DNA of 21,617 nt from Phycisphaerales bacterium UBA7812 (lineage in GTDB: Bacteria; Planctomycetota; Phycisphaerae; Phycisphaerales; UBA1924): assembly GCA_002480345.1 (NCBI GenBank), contig DLBY01000103.1, positions 1-21,617 of the forward strand, read 5' to 3'. The notes under the pieces were generated by a model. The model was not told the DNA's origin. It saw only the letters and a list, made by a program, of their open reading frames with translations, and did not search any database. Numbering within the stretch: position 1 is the stretch's first letter; every line of letters starts with the position of its first letter. The position numbers and the translations under genes are program-made. Positions 8,992 through 16,197 of this stretch are shown here, piece after piece.

Positions 8992-9699
8992 CTACGCCTT
9001 ATCGGCGTACAGGCCGTGCAGATCGATGTAGCCCATCACTTGCGGATCGAGGAGCTCGCGCGGGATGTTGCCCCGCTTGATCGCGTTGCGGGCGTAGGTC
9101 GAGGCGGCGGGTCGGACTTCCGTTCCGACGAGGCGCGGGATCCAGACCGCGGGGTCGAGCCCGGTGCTGAGCAGCATGCTGCGGAACGCCTCCCGCGTCT
9201 CGCACGGGTCGCGGAGCATGACCGCGGGCTCGGCGAACTCGAGGATCCGCTCGTGCTCGCGCCATCGGTCGAAGGCGAGCGCCTGATCCGCGCCGATCAG
9301 GAACCGCAGCTTCGCGTTCTTGCCCGCCACGGACGCCGCCCGCTCGACGGTGTCCACCCAGAAGCTGGGTTCGTCGGCGTGCGCGCGCTCGAGTTCATCG
9401 GTCCAGATGCCGACGCGCGGCGTGTGCTGCGTCGCGAGACGCAGCATCTCGACCCGCTGCTCGTCGCTCGCCTCGGGCCCGTGCGGCTTGTGGGGGTTCC
9501 TCGCCGCGGGGACGAAGACGAGCCAGCCCTCGCGCCCGAACAACTCGTCACGGGCTTGGAGCGCGAGCTCGGTGTGCGCGAGGTGGGGGGGATCGAAGGT
9601 CCCGCCGAAGAGCAGGACGGGCAACTCCGATGGGGCGGGCCACGGGGCGATCGGCGCGCCGGGCCCCGTCTGGGACGATTGACGCGGCATGGTTTCCAT
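8992..9699 (-). CDS. nadD: Nicotinate-nucleotide adenylyltransferase
   Basis: 235 residues. It joins nicotinate mononucleotide to AMP, the penultimate step of NAD synthesis. The nucleotidyltransferase signature is GGTFDPPHLAH (residues 32-42), where the second histidine motif reads HLAH rather than the usual HxGH. The mid-protein stretches FVPAARNPHKPH, RFLIGADQALAFDRW and AVMLRDP are typical NadD. The C-terminal ISSTxIR motif appears as AASTYARNAIKRG, a diverged form. The ATG at 9699 lies 5 nt after a TAGAAT -10-like element, fitting a leaderless start. A second ATG at 9690 (three codons later) has GAGG 10 nt upstream and is an alternative. It is convergent with metK and has no NAD-pathway neighbours. 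Confidence 0.93.
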   Translation of the reverse strand: METMPRQSSQTGPGAPIAPWPAPSELPVLLFGGTFDPPHLAHTELALQARDELFGREGWLVFVPAARNPHKPHGPEASDEQRVEMLRLATQHTPRVGIWTDELERAHADEPSFWVDTVERAASVAGKNAKLRFLIGADQALAFDRWREHERILEFAEPAVMLRDPCETREAFRSMLLSTGLDPAVWIPRLVGTEVRPAASTYARNAIKRGNIPRELLDPQVMGYIDLHGLYADKA

Positions 9700-9704
9700 A
9701 CCTC

Positions 9705-9710
9705 ATTCTA
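9705..9710 (-). promoter_or_regulatory. Putative -10 element for nadD
   Basis: TAGAAT on the minus strand, 5 of 6 matches to TATAAT, ending 5 nt before the ATG at 9699. A TTCCTT hexamer is 17 nt upstream (9728-9733) as a weak -35. Confidence 0.45.
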
Positions 9711-9745
9711 CGGAATCCCCGGGTCCGAAGGAAGCACGCGGCGGA

Positions 9746-9774
9746 TTGCCGTCCACGCCTTCGGCGGCTACCAT
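9746..9774 (+). promoter_or_regulatory. Putative promoter of tRNA-Glu
   Basis: TTGCCG (9746-9751), a 17-nt spacer, then TACCAT (9769-9774). Each box matches the sigma-70 consensus at 4 of 6 positions. The -10 box ends 36 nt before the mature tRNA start. Confidence 0.55.
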
Positions 9775-9810
9775 CGCCCCTCAGCCGCGGCTCGCCCGTC
9801 AGGCTGTGTC

Positions 9811-9885
9811 GGCCCCATCGTCTAGTCTGGTCTAGGACACCAGGTTTTCATCCTGGTAACGCGGGTTCGAATCCCGCTGGGGTCA
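9811..9885 (+). tRNA. tRNA-Glu (anticodon UUC)
   Basis: The full cloverleaf can be drawn by hand. The acceptor is GGCCCCA / TGGGGTC with one G-U pair, and the discriminator A is at 9885. The D stem is GTCT / GGAC. The anticodon stem is CCAGG / CCTGG around loop TTTTCAT, giving anticodon TTC. The T arm is GCGGG-TTCGAAT-CCCGC. CCA is not encoded. It stands alone, with its own promoter and terminator. Confidence 0.97.
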
Positions 9886-9897
9886 TTTGCGATCCGC

Positions 9898-9924
9898 AAA
9901 CGCGTCCGCCACGGACGCGTTTTT
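9898..9924 (+). terminator. Intrinsic terminator of tRNA-Glu
   Basis: A perfect 10-bp stem AAACGCGTCC / GGACGCGTTT with loop GCCAC, ending in TTTTT, 12 nt after the tRNA. Confidence 0.88.
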
Positions 9925-9959
9925 CATGCGTACGCCGGTACCAGATTTGCCTATCCGAA

Positions 9960-9988
9960 TTGCGGCGAAGGCCCGCTCTCGATAGGGT
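9960..9988 (+). promoter_or_regulatory. Putative promoter of the symporter operon
   Basis: TTGCGG (9960-9965), a 17-nt spacer, then TAGGGT (9983-9988). Each box matches consensus at only 3 of 6 positions, but spacing and place are right, 22 nt before the first ATG of the operon. Confidence 0.35.
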
Positions 9989-10010
9989 GCGCCCTCTGAA
10001 TGGGGGCCCC

Positions 10011-10319
10011 ATGAGCACAGAGACCGAACCTGCTTCTCCGGCTTCGTCCACGCCGGGCACATCCTCCGGCACGGATGCGAGCGCGTACTGGAAAAGCAAC
10101 CTCCGCTTGCTCTCATCATTGCTGGTGGTCTGGTTTGTCGTCTCGTTCGGGTGCGGGATCCTGCTGGTCGAACCCCTCAACGCGTTCCGGATCGGGGAGG
10201 CGAAGCTTGGGTTCTGGTTTGCCCAGCAGGGCTCGATCTATGTCTTCCTCGTTCTCATCGCTGTCTATGTCGTGATGATGAACCGCCTCGATCGCAAGCA
10301 CGGCCTGCGGGAGGACTGA
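10011..10319 (+). CDS. DUF4212 family small subunit of a sodium:solute symporter
   Basis: 102 residues: a Ser/Thr/Pro-rich cytoplasmic start (1-25), then YWKSNLRLLSSLLVVWF and two membrane helices (about 31-53 and 67-90), ending in NRLDRKHGLRED. The motif YWxxNLRL, the GCGILLVEPLN segment between the helices, FWFAQQGSIYVF and the RLDRKHG end are typical of DUF4212, the small partner always found next to the VC_2705-type symporter. The large subunit begins 3 bases after this stop, so they are cotranscribed and presumably form one inner-membrane complex. The ATG at 10011 is the only one in this frame close to the family start; no clear Shine-Dalgarno is present. Confidence 0.9.
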   Translation: MSTETEPASPASSTPGTSSGTDASAYWKSNLRLLSSLLVVWFVVSFGCGILLVEPLNAFRIGEAKLGFWFAQQGSIYVFLVLIAVYVVMMNRLDRKHGLRED

Positions 10320-10322
10320 GCG

Positions 10323-12281
10323 ATGGGAACGCTTGCGCTCGGGGCGGGCCTCGATGTCCAGGGCTGGACCTTTCTGCTCGTCGGCTTCAGTTTCGCGCTC
10401 TACATCGGGATCGCGATCTGGAGCCGGGCCGGGTCGACCAGTGAGTTCTACATCGCGGGCAAGGGCGTCCATCCGCTCGCGAACGGGATGGCGACCGGGG
10501 CTGATTGGATGTCCGCCGCGTCGTTCATCGGGATGGCGGGGATCATCTCCTTCGCGGGCTACTTCGGGTCGGTCTATCTCATGGGCTGGACGGGCGGGTA
10601 TGTGCTTCTCGCCCTGCTGCTCGCGCCCTATCTCCGCAAGTTCGGCAAGTTCACCGTCCCCGACTTCGTGGGCGATCGCTACGAGAGCAGCCTGGCGCGG
10701 GTCGTCGCGGTGCTGTGCGCGATCTTCGTGAGCTTTACCTATGTCGCGGGACAGATGCGCGGCGTGGGCGTGGTGTTCAGCCGGTTCCTGGAGGTCGACA
10801 TCACGCTGGGCGTGATCATCGGCACGGGGATCGTGTTCTTTTATGCGGTGCTGGGGGGGATGAAGGGCATCACCTACACGCAGGTGGCGCAGTACTGCGT
10901 GCTGATCTTCGCGTTCACCGTCCCCGCGGTGTTCATCAGCCTGATGCTCACCGACAACCCGATCCCCCAGCTGGGCTTCATCGACACGCTGGGCGGAACG
11001 GTGGGGGGCGACATCGCGCGCGGCGAGTCGATCGGCCTGCTCGAGAAGCTCGACGGGCTGAACGAGGAACTGGGCTTCGCGGCCTATACCGCGGCGCCGC
11101 AGCAGATCATCGCCCGCAGCGGGCCCAAGGGGTACACCGATGTCTTCGCGATCACGCTCGCGCTGATGGTCGGCACGGCGGGCCTGCCCCATGTCATCAT
11201 CCGGTTCTACACCGTGCCGCGCGTGCGCGACGCGCGGATGAGCGCGTTCTGGGCGCTGCTGTTCATCGCGCTGCTGTACACCGCGGCCCCGGCGGTGGGG
11301 GCCTTCGGGCGCACCAATCTGATCGAGGCGACACGCGACGCGTACTACAGCGCCGAGGCGGTGCCCGCGGACAGCCCGGCGGGGGAAAAGGTCATCCCCG
11401 ACTGGTTCCGCTCGTGGGAGGACACCGGCCTGCTCGCGTGGATCGACAAGAACGGTGACGGGCGGATCCAGTACCGCGCCGGCGCGCCCTTCACCAGCGC
11501 CACCAGTAAGCCCGTCTTCGCGAGCGACTCGGACGGGTCGCCGATCCGGGGCGAGCACGGCCAGCGCCTGCTCGTCGTCGACGGCGACGCGGGCGGCGCG
11601 GGCGTCGTGCCGACCGACAATGCGAACGAACTGTTCATCGACCGCGACATCATGGTGCTCGCCAACCCCGAGATCGCGCGCCTGCCCAACTGGGTCATCG
11701 GGCTGGTCGCCGCGGGCGGGCTCGCGGCGGCGCTCTCGACCGCGGCGGGCCTGCTGCTGGTGATCTCCACCGCGGTGAGCCACGACCTGTGCAAGAGGAC
11801 GCTCGCGCCCAACATGACCGAGAAGACCGAGCTGTGGGTCGCGCGCGGCGCGGCGGGCATCGGCGTCGTCGGCGCGGCGCTGCTGGGGATCTATCCCCCC
11901 GGGTTCGTCGCCGAGGTCGTCGCGCTGGCGTTCGGGCTCGCGGCGTCGTCGTTCTTCCCGGTGATCATCCTGGGCATCTTCTGGAAACGCATGAACCGGG
12001 CCGGGGCGATCAGCGGCATGCTGTGCGGCATCGGGTTCACCGCGGGCTACATCCTGAAATTCAAGTTCATGGGCGGCACGCGCGAGGACTGGCTGCTGGG
12101 CATCAGCCCCGAGGGCATCGGCACGATCGGCATGCTCGTGAACTTCGCGGTTGGCATCACCGTGGCGCTGCTCACCGCGCCGCCCTCGCAGGAGACCCAG
12201 GACCTCGTCGAGTCGATCCGCGTGCCCAGGGGCGCAGGAGAGGCCCACGAGATGCAGGTGCCGCCGGCGCACGCGGATTGA
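10323..12281 (+). CDS. Sodium:solute symporter large subunit (ActP-like, VC_2705 type)
   Basis: 652 residues, with about 13 predicted membrane helices of the SSF fold. Motifs include FYIAGKGVHPLANGMATGAD (about 42-61), DWMSAASFIGMAG, GGYVLLALLLAPYLRKFG, VPDFVGDRYES, and VLGGMKGITYTQVAQY (the typical SSF GGMKGVxxTD region). Relatives import acetate or other short carboxylates with Na+. A hydrophilic insert of about 90 residues (about 345-435) sits between helices and contains the calcium-loop-like DKNGDGRIQ (D375, N377, D379) and an acidic DSDGSP segment. No acetyl-CoA synthetase is adjacent, so the substrate is uncertain. It is the second gene of the operon, followed by a hairpin terminator. 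Confidence 0.92.
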   Translation: MGTLALGAGLDVQGWTFLLVGFSFALYIGIAIWSRAGSTSEFYIAGKGVHPLANGMATGADWMSAASFIGMAGIISFAGYFGSVYLMGWTGGYVLLALLLAPYLRKFGKFTVPDFVGDRYESSLARVVAVLCAIFVSFTYVAGQMRGVGVVFSRFLEVDITLGVIIGTGIVFFYAVLGGMKGITYTQVAQYCVLIFAFTVPAVFISLMLTDNPIPQLGFIDTLGGTVGGDIARGESIGLLEKLDGLNEELGFAAYTAAPQQIIARSGPKGYTDVFAITLALMVGTAGLPHVIIRFYTVPRVRDARMSAFWALLFIALLYTAAPAVGAFGRTNLIEATRDAYYSAEAVPADSPAGEKVIPDWFRSWEDTGLLAWIDKNGDGRIQYRAGAPFTSATSKPVFASDSDGSPIRGEHGQRLLVVDGDAGGAGVVPTDNANELFIDRDIMVLANPEIARLPNWVIGLVAAGGLAAALSTAAGLLLVISTAVSHDLCKRTLAPNMTEKTELWVARGAAGIGVVGAALLGIYPPGFVAEVVALAFGLAASSFFPVIILGIFWKRMNRAGAISGMLCGIGFTAGYILKFKFMGGTREDWLLGISPEGIGTIGMLVNFAVGITVALLTAPPSQETQDLVESIRVPRGAGEAHEMQVPPAHAD

Positions 12282-12315
12282 GCCCACGGTCGTCAACGCC
12301 CACACACCACCGAGC

Positions 12316-12340
12316 CCCTCGCGCAAGCGAGGGAGTTCTT
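12316..12340 (+). terminator. Hairpin terminator after the symporter operon
   Basis: CCCTCGC (12316-12322), loop GCAA, GCGAGGG (12327-12333), then AGTTCTT. It is a very stable 7-bp GC stem with a GNRA-type loop, 34 nt after the stop. The T-run is interrupted, so it may be only moderately efficient. Confidence 0.65.
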
Positions 12341-12365
12341 TGTGCGCGCGGTCGTGACCTATGTG

Positions 12366-12389
12366 AAAACCCCTCGCTTGCGCGAGGGG
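12366..12389 (-). terminator. Terminator of nuoC (minus strand)
   Basis: On the minus strand CCCCTCGC, loop GCAA, GCGAGGGG, followed by TTTT (12366-12369), 36 nt after the nuoC stop. It is the same hairpin core as at 12316-12333, in inverted orientation. Confidence 0.75.
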
Positions 12390-12425
12390 ATCGTTCGAGT
12401 CAGGGGAGAGAGTATCGGCGATCGA

Positions 12426-12986
12426 TCATGTCGAGGTCCGGTCCACGACGCGGTAGGCCTCGCGCTCGCCCCGGCCGCGGAGGGGGTAGTCCTTCCGCAG
12501 CGGGTGGGCGGGGTAGTCGCGCCAGGTGAGGATGCGGCGCAGGTCGGGGTGGTTGCGGAAGCGGATCCCGAACATGTCGAAGACCTCGCGCTCGGGCCAC
12601 TCGGCGCCGGGCCAGAGGTCGCAGACCGAGTCGAGGTAGAGCGCGGGGTCCTCCTCGATGCCGCTGGTGTCGATCGAGGGATCGAGGAAGGTCTTGACGA
12701 ACAGCCGGTTGTCATTGGTGTGCGAGATCAGGCCGTAGATCACCGCGAAGCGGGCGGGGGTCTGGGCGGGGTAGTTCAGGTAGTCCATCCCGCTGACATC
12801 GCTCAGGAAGTTGAACGCGGTCCGCTCGTCGTTCTTCAGAAACTCGAGGACGGCGTGCGCGTCGGCGGGGTCCACGATCAGGGTGGTCAGGCCCCGGAAT
12901 TCCGTGGCGCGAAACTTTTTGTCCGGGAAGGCTTCCTTCACCAGGGGCAGGGCAGGGTGGTCGAGGGTGGGCTTCGCGTCGCTCAT
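12426..12986 (-). CDS. nuoC: NADH-quinone oxidoreductase subunit C, isolated gene
   Basis: 186 residues, the 30-kDa-type peripheral arm subunit of respiratory complex I. The family signature is clear: EREVFDMFGIRFRNHPDLRR (132-151), then ILTWRDYPAHPLRKDYPLRG. The N-terminal half has the expected pattern, including FNFLSDVSGMDYLNYP and FAVIYGLISH. In complex I it binds NuoD and NuoB near the quinone site and has no cofactor. Here it is not fused to NuoD and no other nuo gene is adjacent: upstream on the same strand, 40 bases away, is an unidentified gene, and downstream is the convergent symporter. The ATG at 12986 has no Shine-Dalgarno, but TACACT ends 5 nt before it. A longer frame upstream has no family similarity. 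Confidence 0.93.
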   Translation of the reverse strand: MSDAKPTLDHPALPLVKEAFPDKKFRATEFRGLTTLIVDPADAHAVLEFLKNDERTAFNFLSDVSGMDYLNYPAQTPARFAVIYGLISHTNDNRLFVKTFLDPSIDTSGIEEDPALYLDSVCDLWPGAEWPEREVFDMFGIRFRNHPDLRRILTWRDYPAHPLRKDYPLRGRGEREAYRVVDRTST

Positions 12987-12991
12987 GGGCG

Positions 12992-12997
12992 AGTGTA
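12992..12997 (-). promoter_or_regulatory. Putative -10 element for nuoC
   Basis: TACACT on the minus strand (4 of 6 to TATAAT), ending 5 nt before the nuoC ATG; no -35 is visible. It would give a leaderless nuoC message independent of the upstream gene. Confidence 0.35.
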
Positions 12998-13026
12998 GGA
13001 CGGGTCGATCCGCCCGACCCGGGGCA

Positions 13027-13713
13027 TCAGGCGAGCACACCCGCGTCGCACGCGAGGGTGCAGACGGGGGCGATCGCCGCGAACCGGGACGCGAACGCGC
13101 GGAGCACCGCGGGGTCGATGTCCCCCTCGTCGATCGGCACCCGGGTCCGCTCCAGATCGTTGCCCGCGATGTTGGTGATCGCGACGGCGCGCACAACACC
13201 CGACGCGGACCCCGCGGACAGCGGATCGAGCATGCGCACGAAGTGATCCTCCGCCTCCGCAACCATCGAGCGGGTGATCAACGCGGCGGGCTCGAGGAAC
13301 ACCCCGGCCGCGGGAGATCCTTGCGCGAGCCCTCGGATCGCGGGGATGTCCCCGAGCACATCGCCCGCGATGGGGTGGACCCACAACTCGACGCCCCGCG
13401 CCTCGGCCTGTGCGCTCAGTGCCGCCCATGCGGCGTCGAACCGCTCCCGGCCCTCCCCGGACCAGGTCCGTCGCGCGGCGTCGGCGCGGTCGGTCTCGTC
13501 CCCGGATTCGGGCTCAAGCCTGCCCGAACGCACAACGAGCGCGGGCGTCGAGATCGAGGCCGGGAGGGCGACCCCGTGCTCGGCGAGCGGGTTGGTCTCG
13601 AGCAGCACCGCCTCGGCGCGGTCCGGCGAGACGAGGTGCCAGCGTTCGGCGTCGGCGTGGCACGGGCTCGTCGCGGGCTGGGGTGGGGCGAGCGTCCAAG
13701 CGCGGTTCGGCAT
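13027..13713 (-). CDS. Unidentified protein, possibly TIM-barrel (sugar isomerase-like)
   Basis: 228 residues from the ATG at 13713. I do not recognise the family with confidence. The sequence alternates hydrophobic strands and helices: ALVVRSG, a helix rich in Arg/Ala (DAAWAALSAQAEARG), VELWVHPIAG, GVFLEPAALITRSMVAEAED, VVRAVAITNIAGND, VCTLACDAGVLA. That pattern, with Glu/His at strand ends (LWVHP, FLEP), would fit a xylose-isomerase-like TIM barrel, but it is shorter than the usual 270-300 and no metal-site set can be assigned. No signal peptide or membrane segment is seen. It has no Shine-Dalgarno, but TATCCT ends 5 nt before the ATG. It is 40 bases upstream of nuoC on the same strand; a shared message is possible. 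Confidence 0.65.
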   Translation of the reverse strand: MPNRAWTLAPPQPATSPCHADAERWHLVSPDRAEAVLLETNPLAEHGVALPASISTPALVVRSGRLEPESGDETDRADAARRTWSGEGRERFDAAWAALSAQAEARGVELWVHPIAGDVLGDIPAIRGLAQGSPAAGVFLEPAALITRSMVAEAEDHFVRMLDPLSAGSASGVVRAVAITNIAGNDLERTRVPIDEGDIDPAVLRAFASRFAAIAPVCTLACDAGVLA

Positions 13714-13718
13714 GCACG

Positions 13719-13724
13719 AGGATA
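13719..13724 (-). promoter_or_regulatory. Putative -10 element for the gene at 13027-13713
   Basis: TATCCT on the minus strand in GGGCGCTATCCT, ending 5 nt before the ATG at 13713. The eight bases before it (GGGCGCTA) are the same as before purM. Confidence 0.4.
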
Positions 13725-13922
13725 GCGCCCGGGGCGGGGGTGAGCCCCACATCTTGTGCGCACGGGTTGCGCCCACCAGCGGGTTCGGCGGCTGTCCCCG
13801 CCGCGAAATGGTGGCGCGCGCGTCCCCGCCTGTTACATGCTGATCGCGGCGCGCGGGCGGGCCCGATAGTCAGGGTCCGAGGCGAAACTCCACAGGGTTT
13901 TCTTCCCAGACAGGAGCGGATC

Positions 13923-14348
13923 ATGCGGAGCAGAAGCGGACAACAACTGCTGGAGTGGACCTCGGTGCGCCCCTCGCGAGTGGTCGGCATCGACCTGACG
14001 GACAACGCCCGCGATCGGGCACCGACCGGAGCGGGGCGCGATGCGGAAACGCCGGCGCGTGAAGAAGTTGCGGGCGCCGACCGCCGGGCCGATTCGCGCG
14101 GCCCCGTGCGCGCGCCGTTGGGTGAGCGCCGGTTCAGGCTCGAGGCGCTGAGCCGCGAGCAGTTGATGGACGAGATTATCGAACACAACGGCTCGGCGAC
14201 GGTCGCGTTCCTCAGCGAGTTCGACGACACCGGGTTGCGCCGCTATCTGACGAGGCTGCGATCGACGAGGCTCGGGCGCGGGCGCGAGTCGGTTGCGGAG
14301 CGTCCCGCGGGCACACCCGCGATTTCTGCGCATAAGCGTCGCTGCTGA
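13923..14348 (+). CDS. Small unidentified protein with a conserved-looking C-terminal core
   Basis: 141 residues from the ATG at 13923, which has a strong AGGAG (13912-13916) 6 nt upstream. The first about 65 residues are polar and low in complexity (Arg, Ala, Gly, Asp), probably disordered. A compact segment follows at about 70-110: RFRLEALSREQLMDEIIEHN, then SATVAFLSEFDDTGLRRYLTRL, which would form three or four amphipathic helices. The tail is Arg-rich and ends KRRC. No signal peptide, membrane helix or catalytic motif is seen. The clean ribosome site and ordered core argue that it is real. The function is unknown; a small adaptor or nucleic-acid-associated protein would fit, but that is guesswork. 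Confidence 0.65.
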   Translation: MRSRSGQQLLEWTSVRPSRVVGIDLTDNARDRAPTGAGRDAETPAREEVAGADRRADSRGPVRAPLGERRFRLEALSREQLMDEIIEHNGSATVAFLSEFDDTGLRRYLTRLRSTRLGRGRESVAERPAGTPAISAHKRRC

Positions 14349-14757
14349 TCGTTTTTCGGATGGACTCCGAGGTGCCCCGGCACGGGGGCGGGACGCGTGT
14401 GGTGGCGTGTCCCGCTCTCTCCGGGGGTGTCCCGGGCGCGGGTCGGTCTGTGCGGGTCGCGTGGGCTGTCTCGTCAGGTCCAGATATGAACTCGCGATGA
14501 TCTCGGGCCTTCGTGCGTCCGATGATCGTTCCACGCGGGCTGCGGAACTGGAAGAACTCGCGGGATCCGGTTTATGAGGACCACCGCATCTGTCCGATAA
14601 AGCCCCGCGGTCGGCGATGTCCGGCTGTCGCGTGGAGGATCCACGCTCCTGCAACACGAGAGAGTCTGCCCTGGACGCGGAGCGTCGCGAGGCGGGCGAA
14701 CCAGACGGACCGTCGTCCGGGCGTGAGGGATGCCCGGGCCGCAGGAGAGGTTCTCCC
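14349..14757 (+). other. 409-base gap without a convincing gene
   Basis: Short frames here are rich in Arg/Gly/Ser, lack ribosome sites and look like chance. I see GC hairpins without T-runs: TCGGA/TCCGA at 14356-14370, CCCCG/CGGGG at 14375-14387, and GGGACGCG/CGTGTCCC at 14390-14413. The last may end the upstream message. A TATGAA hexamer at 14485-14490 is a weak -10 candidate for the next gene. A CCGGGC/GCCCGG hairpin at 14717-14737 sits 5 nt before the ribosome site of that gene. Confidence 0.5.
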
Positions 14758-16197
14758 ATGCGTCAAGATCTCACCCGTGCGTGCTCGCTTTTTGCTCTTT
14801 CCGGTCTCGCCCTGGGCCTTGCCGGCCTGTCGGGCTGCTCGACGCTGAGCCGGGACACGCAGGCGTCGAACACCCAGCCCCCGCGTCCCGAGTCGCCGCT
14901 GCTTGTCGAGGACGACCCTGAATCGAGCGACAAGATCATGACGGTCTCGCTCGAGGACCTGTTTGCGCCCAAGAGCGACCCGTTCCTGCAGGGCGAGAAC
15001 AGCGACGACGCGTGGAAGATCGTCGAGAACACGGGCTCGGCGGAGCGTGCGCCACGCCGCGCCTACACGAAGAACAACGACCGTGACAACGCGGGCCCCA
15101 ACCTCGCGGCGAGCCTGTACGGCTCGCTGATGGAGAGCAACGGGTCGATCCCGCAGCGGGCCGAGGAGCCCGGCTACCAGACCTTCAACACCCGCCAGGT
15201 GACCTTCACGGGCGAGGGGAGCGATTTCGATCCGATCGTCAGCAAGGACGGGCGTTACCTGATCTACGCGAGCACGCAGCACAGCCCGACCGCGGACATC
15301 TACATCAAGCAGGTCAACAGCCGGGTGGTGACCCGTCTGACGACCGACCCCGGTCAGGATGTGATGCCGGCGCTGAGCCCCGACGGGACGCGGATCGCGT
15401 TCGCGAGCAACCGGAGCGGGAACTGGGACATCTGGGTGATGCCGGTCACGGGTGGCAAGGCGATCCAGGTGAGCATGGACCACGCGCACGAGCTGCACCC
15501 CTCGTGGTCGCCTGACGGCAAGCACCTCGTGTTCAGCCGGCTCGGGACCTCGTCGGGTCGCTGGGAGCTCTGGGTGAGCGACCCGTACGACGCGATGAGC
15601 AGCCAGTTCATCGGGTACGGGCTGTTCCCGGAGTGGAGCCCCGTCGCGGGGACCGGCGTGAACGGGAGCGACAAGATCCTGTTCCAGCGGAGCCGGGAGC
15701 GAGGCGGGCGCACCTTCGCGGTGTGGACGCTCGATTACAACACCGAGACGAACCAGGCCGGGCACGAGACGCAGATCGTCAGCGACCCGAACCTCGCGTA
15801 CATCAACCCGAGCTTCAGCCCCGACGGGATGTGGGTGACCTATGCGGCGGTCCCGAACCCCGAGAAGTGGATCGGGAGTGGGGCGGACTTCAGCCCGCCC
15901 AGCGCGTCGGTCTGGATGGTCGGGATGGACGGGCGCGGGGAAATGCCGCTGACGCAGGGCAACACGGTGGACCTGATGCCGGCGTGGAGCCCCAACGGGA
16001 CGGTGTTCTTTGTGAGCAACCGGACGGGGCACGAGAACCTGTGGTCGGTCGACGCGTCCCCGGCGCTGCTGACGGCGAGCGGGGGATCGCCCTTCTTCAA
16101 CAACGATACTTCGGGTCTCGCGGGCGAGGTTCGCCGCGTGAACCCGAACGCGAGCAACCAGGATTCGTTCGCGACGGTGCCGACCGACGAGCCCTGA
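14758..16197 (+). CDS. TolB-like beta-propeller lipoprotein (PD40 repeats)
   Basis: 479 residues. The signal peptide (LFALSGLALGLAGLSGC) ends at lipobox Cys27, so it is a lipoprotein. A polar, acidic linker (28 to about 145) follows, then about six PD40 blades: DFDPIVSKDGRYLIYAS, PALSPDGTRIAFASNRSGNW, HPSWSPDGKHLVFSR, PEWSPVAG with KILFQRSR, NPSFSPDGMWVTYAA, and MPAWSPNGTVFFVSNRTG. This is the propeller of TolB, which in Proteobacteria is a soluble periplasmic partner of Pal in the Tol-Pal system. Here the usual TolB N-terminal domain is not recognisable, and no tolA, tolQ, tolR or pal is nearby. The ATG at 14758 has AGGAGAGG 7 nt upstream. A related lipoprotein gene follows 179 bases later. 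Confidence 0.85.
   Translation: MRQDLTRACSLFALSGLALGLAGLSGCSTLSRDTQASNTQPPRPESPLLVEDDPESSDKIMTVSLEDLFAPKSDPFLQGENSDDAWKIVENTGSAERAPRRAYTKNNDRDNAGPNLAASLYGSLMESNGSIPQRAEEPGYQTFNTRQVTFTGEGSDFDPIVSKDGRYLIYASTQHSPTADIYIKQVNSRVVTRLTTDPGQDVMPALSPDGTRIAFASNRSGNWDIWVMPVTGGKAIQVSMDHAHELHPSWSPDGKHLVFSRLGTSSGRWELWVSDPYDAMSSQFIGYGLFPEWSPVAGTGVNGSDKILFQRSRERGGRTFAVWTLDYNTETNQAGHETQIVSDPNLAYINPSFSPDGMWVTYAAVPNPEKWIGSGADFSPPSASVWMVGMDGRGEMPLTQGNTVDLMPAWSPNGTVFFVSNRTGHENLWSVDASPALLTASGGSPFFNNDTSGLAGEVRRVNPNASNQDSFATVPTDEP

Noticed and set aside
9811..9885. tRNA-Glu as an attachment site
   Set aside because: No repeat of the tRNA 3' end was found elsewhere in the window, and the genes after it are chromosomal in character.
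10000..10010. ATG at 10000 as the start of the DUF4212 gene
   Set aside because: It is out of frame with the family sequence; the ATG at 10011 is in frame and fits the family.
12316..12389. Possible CRISPR repeats
   Set aside because: There are only two copies, they are in inverted orientation, and each is a hairpin ending a gene. No spacer series and no cas genes are present.
14293..14577. A 94-codon plus-strand frame in the gap after 14348
   Set aside because: No ribosome site, it overlaps the end of a better gene, and its composition is Arg/Gly/Ser-rich like a chance frame.
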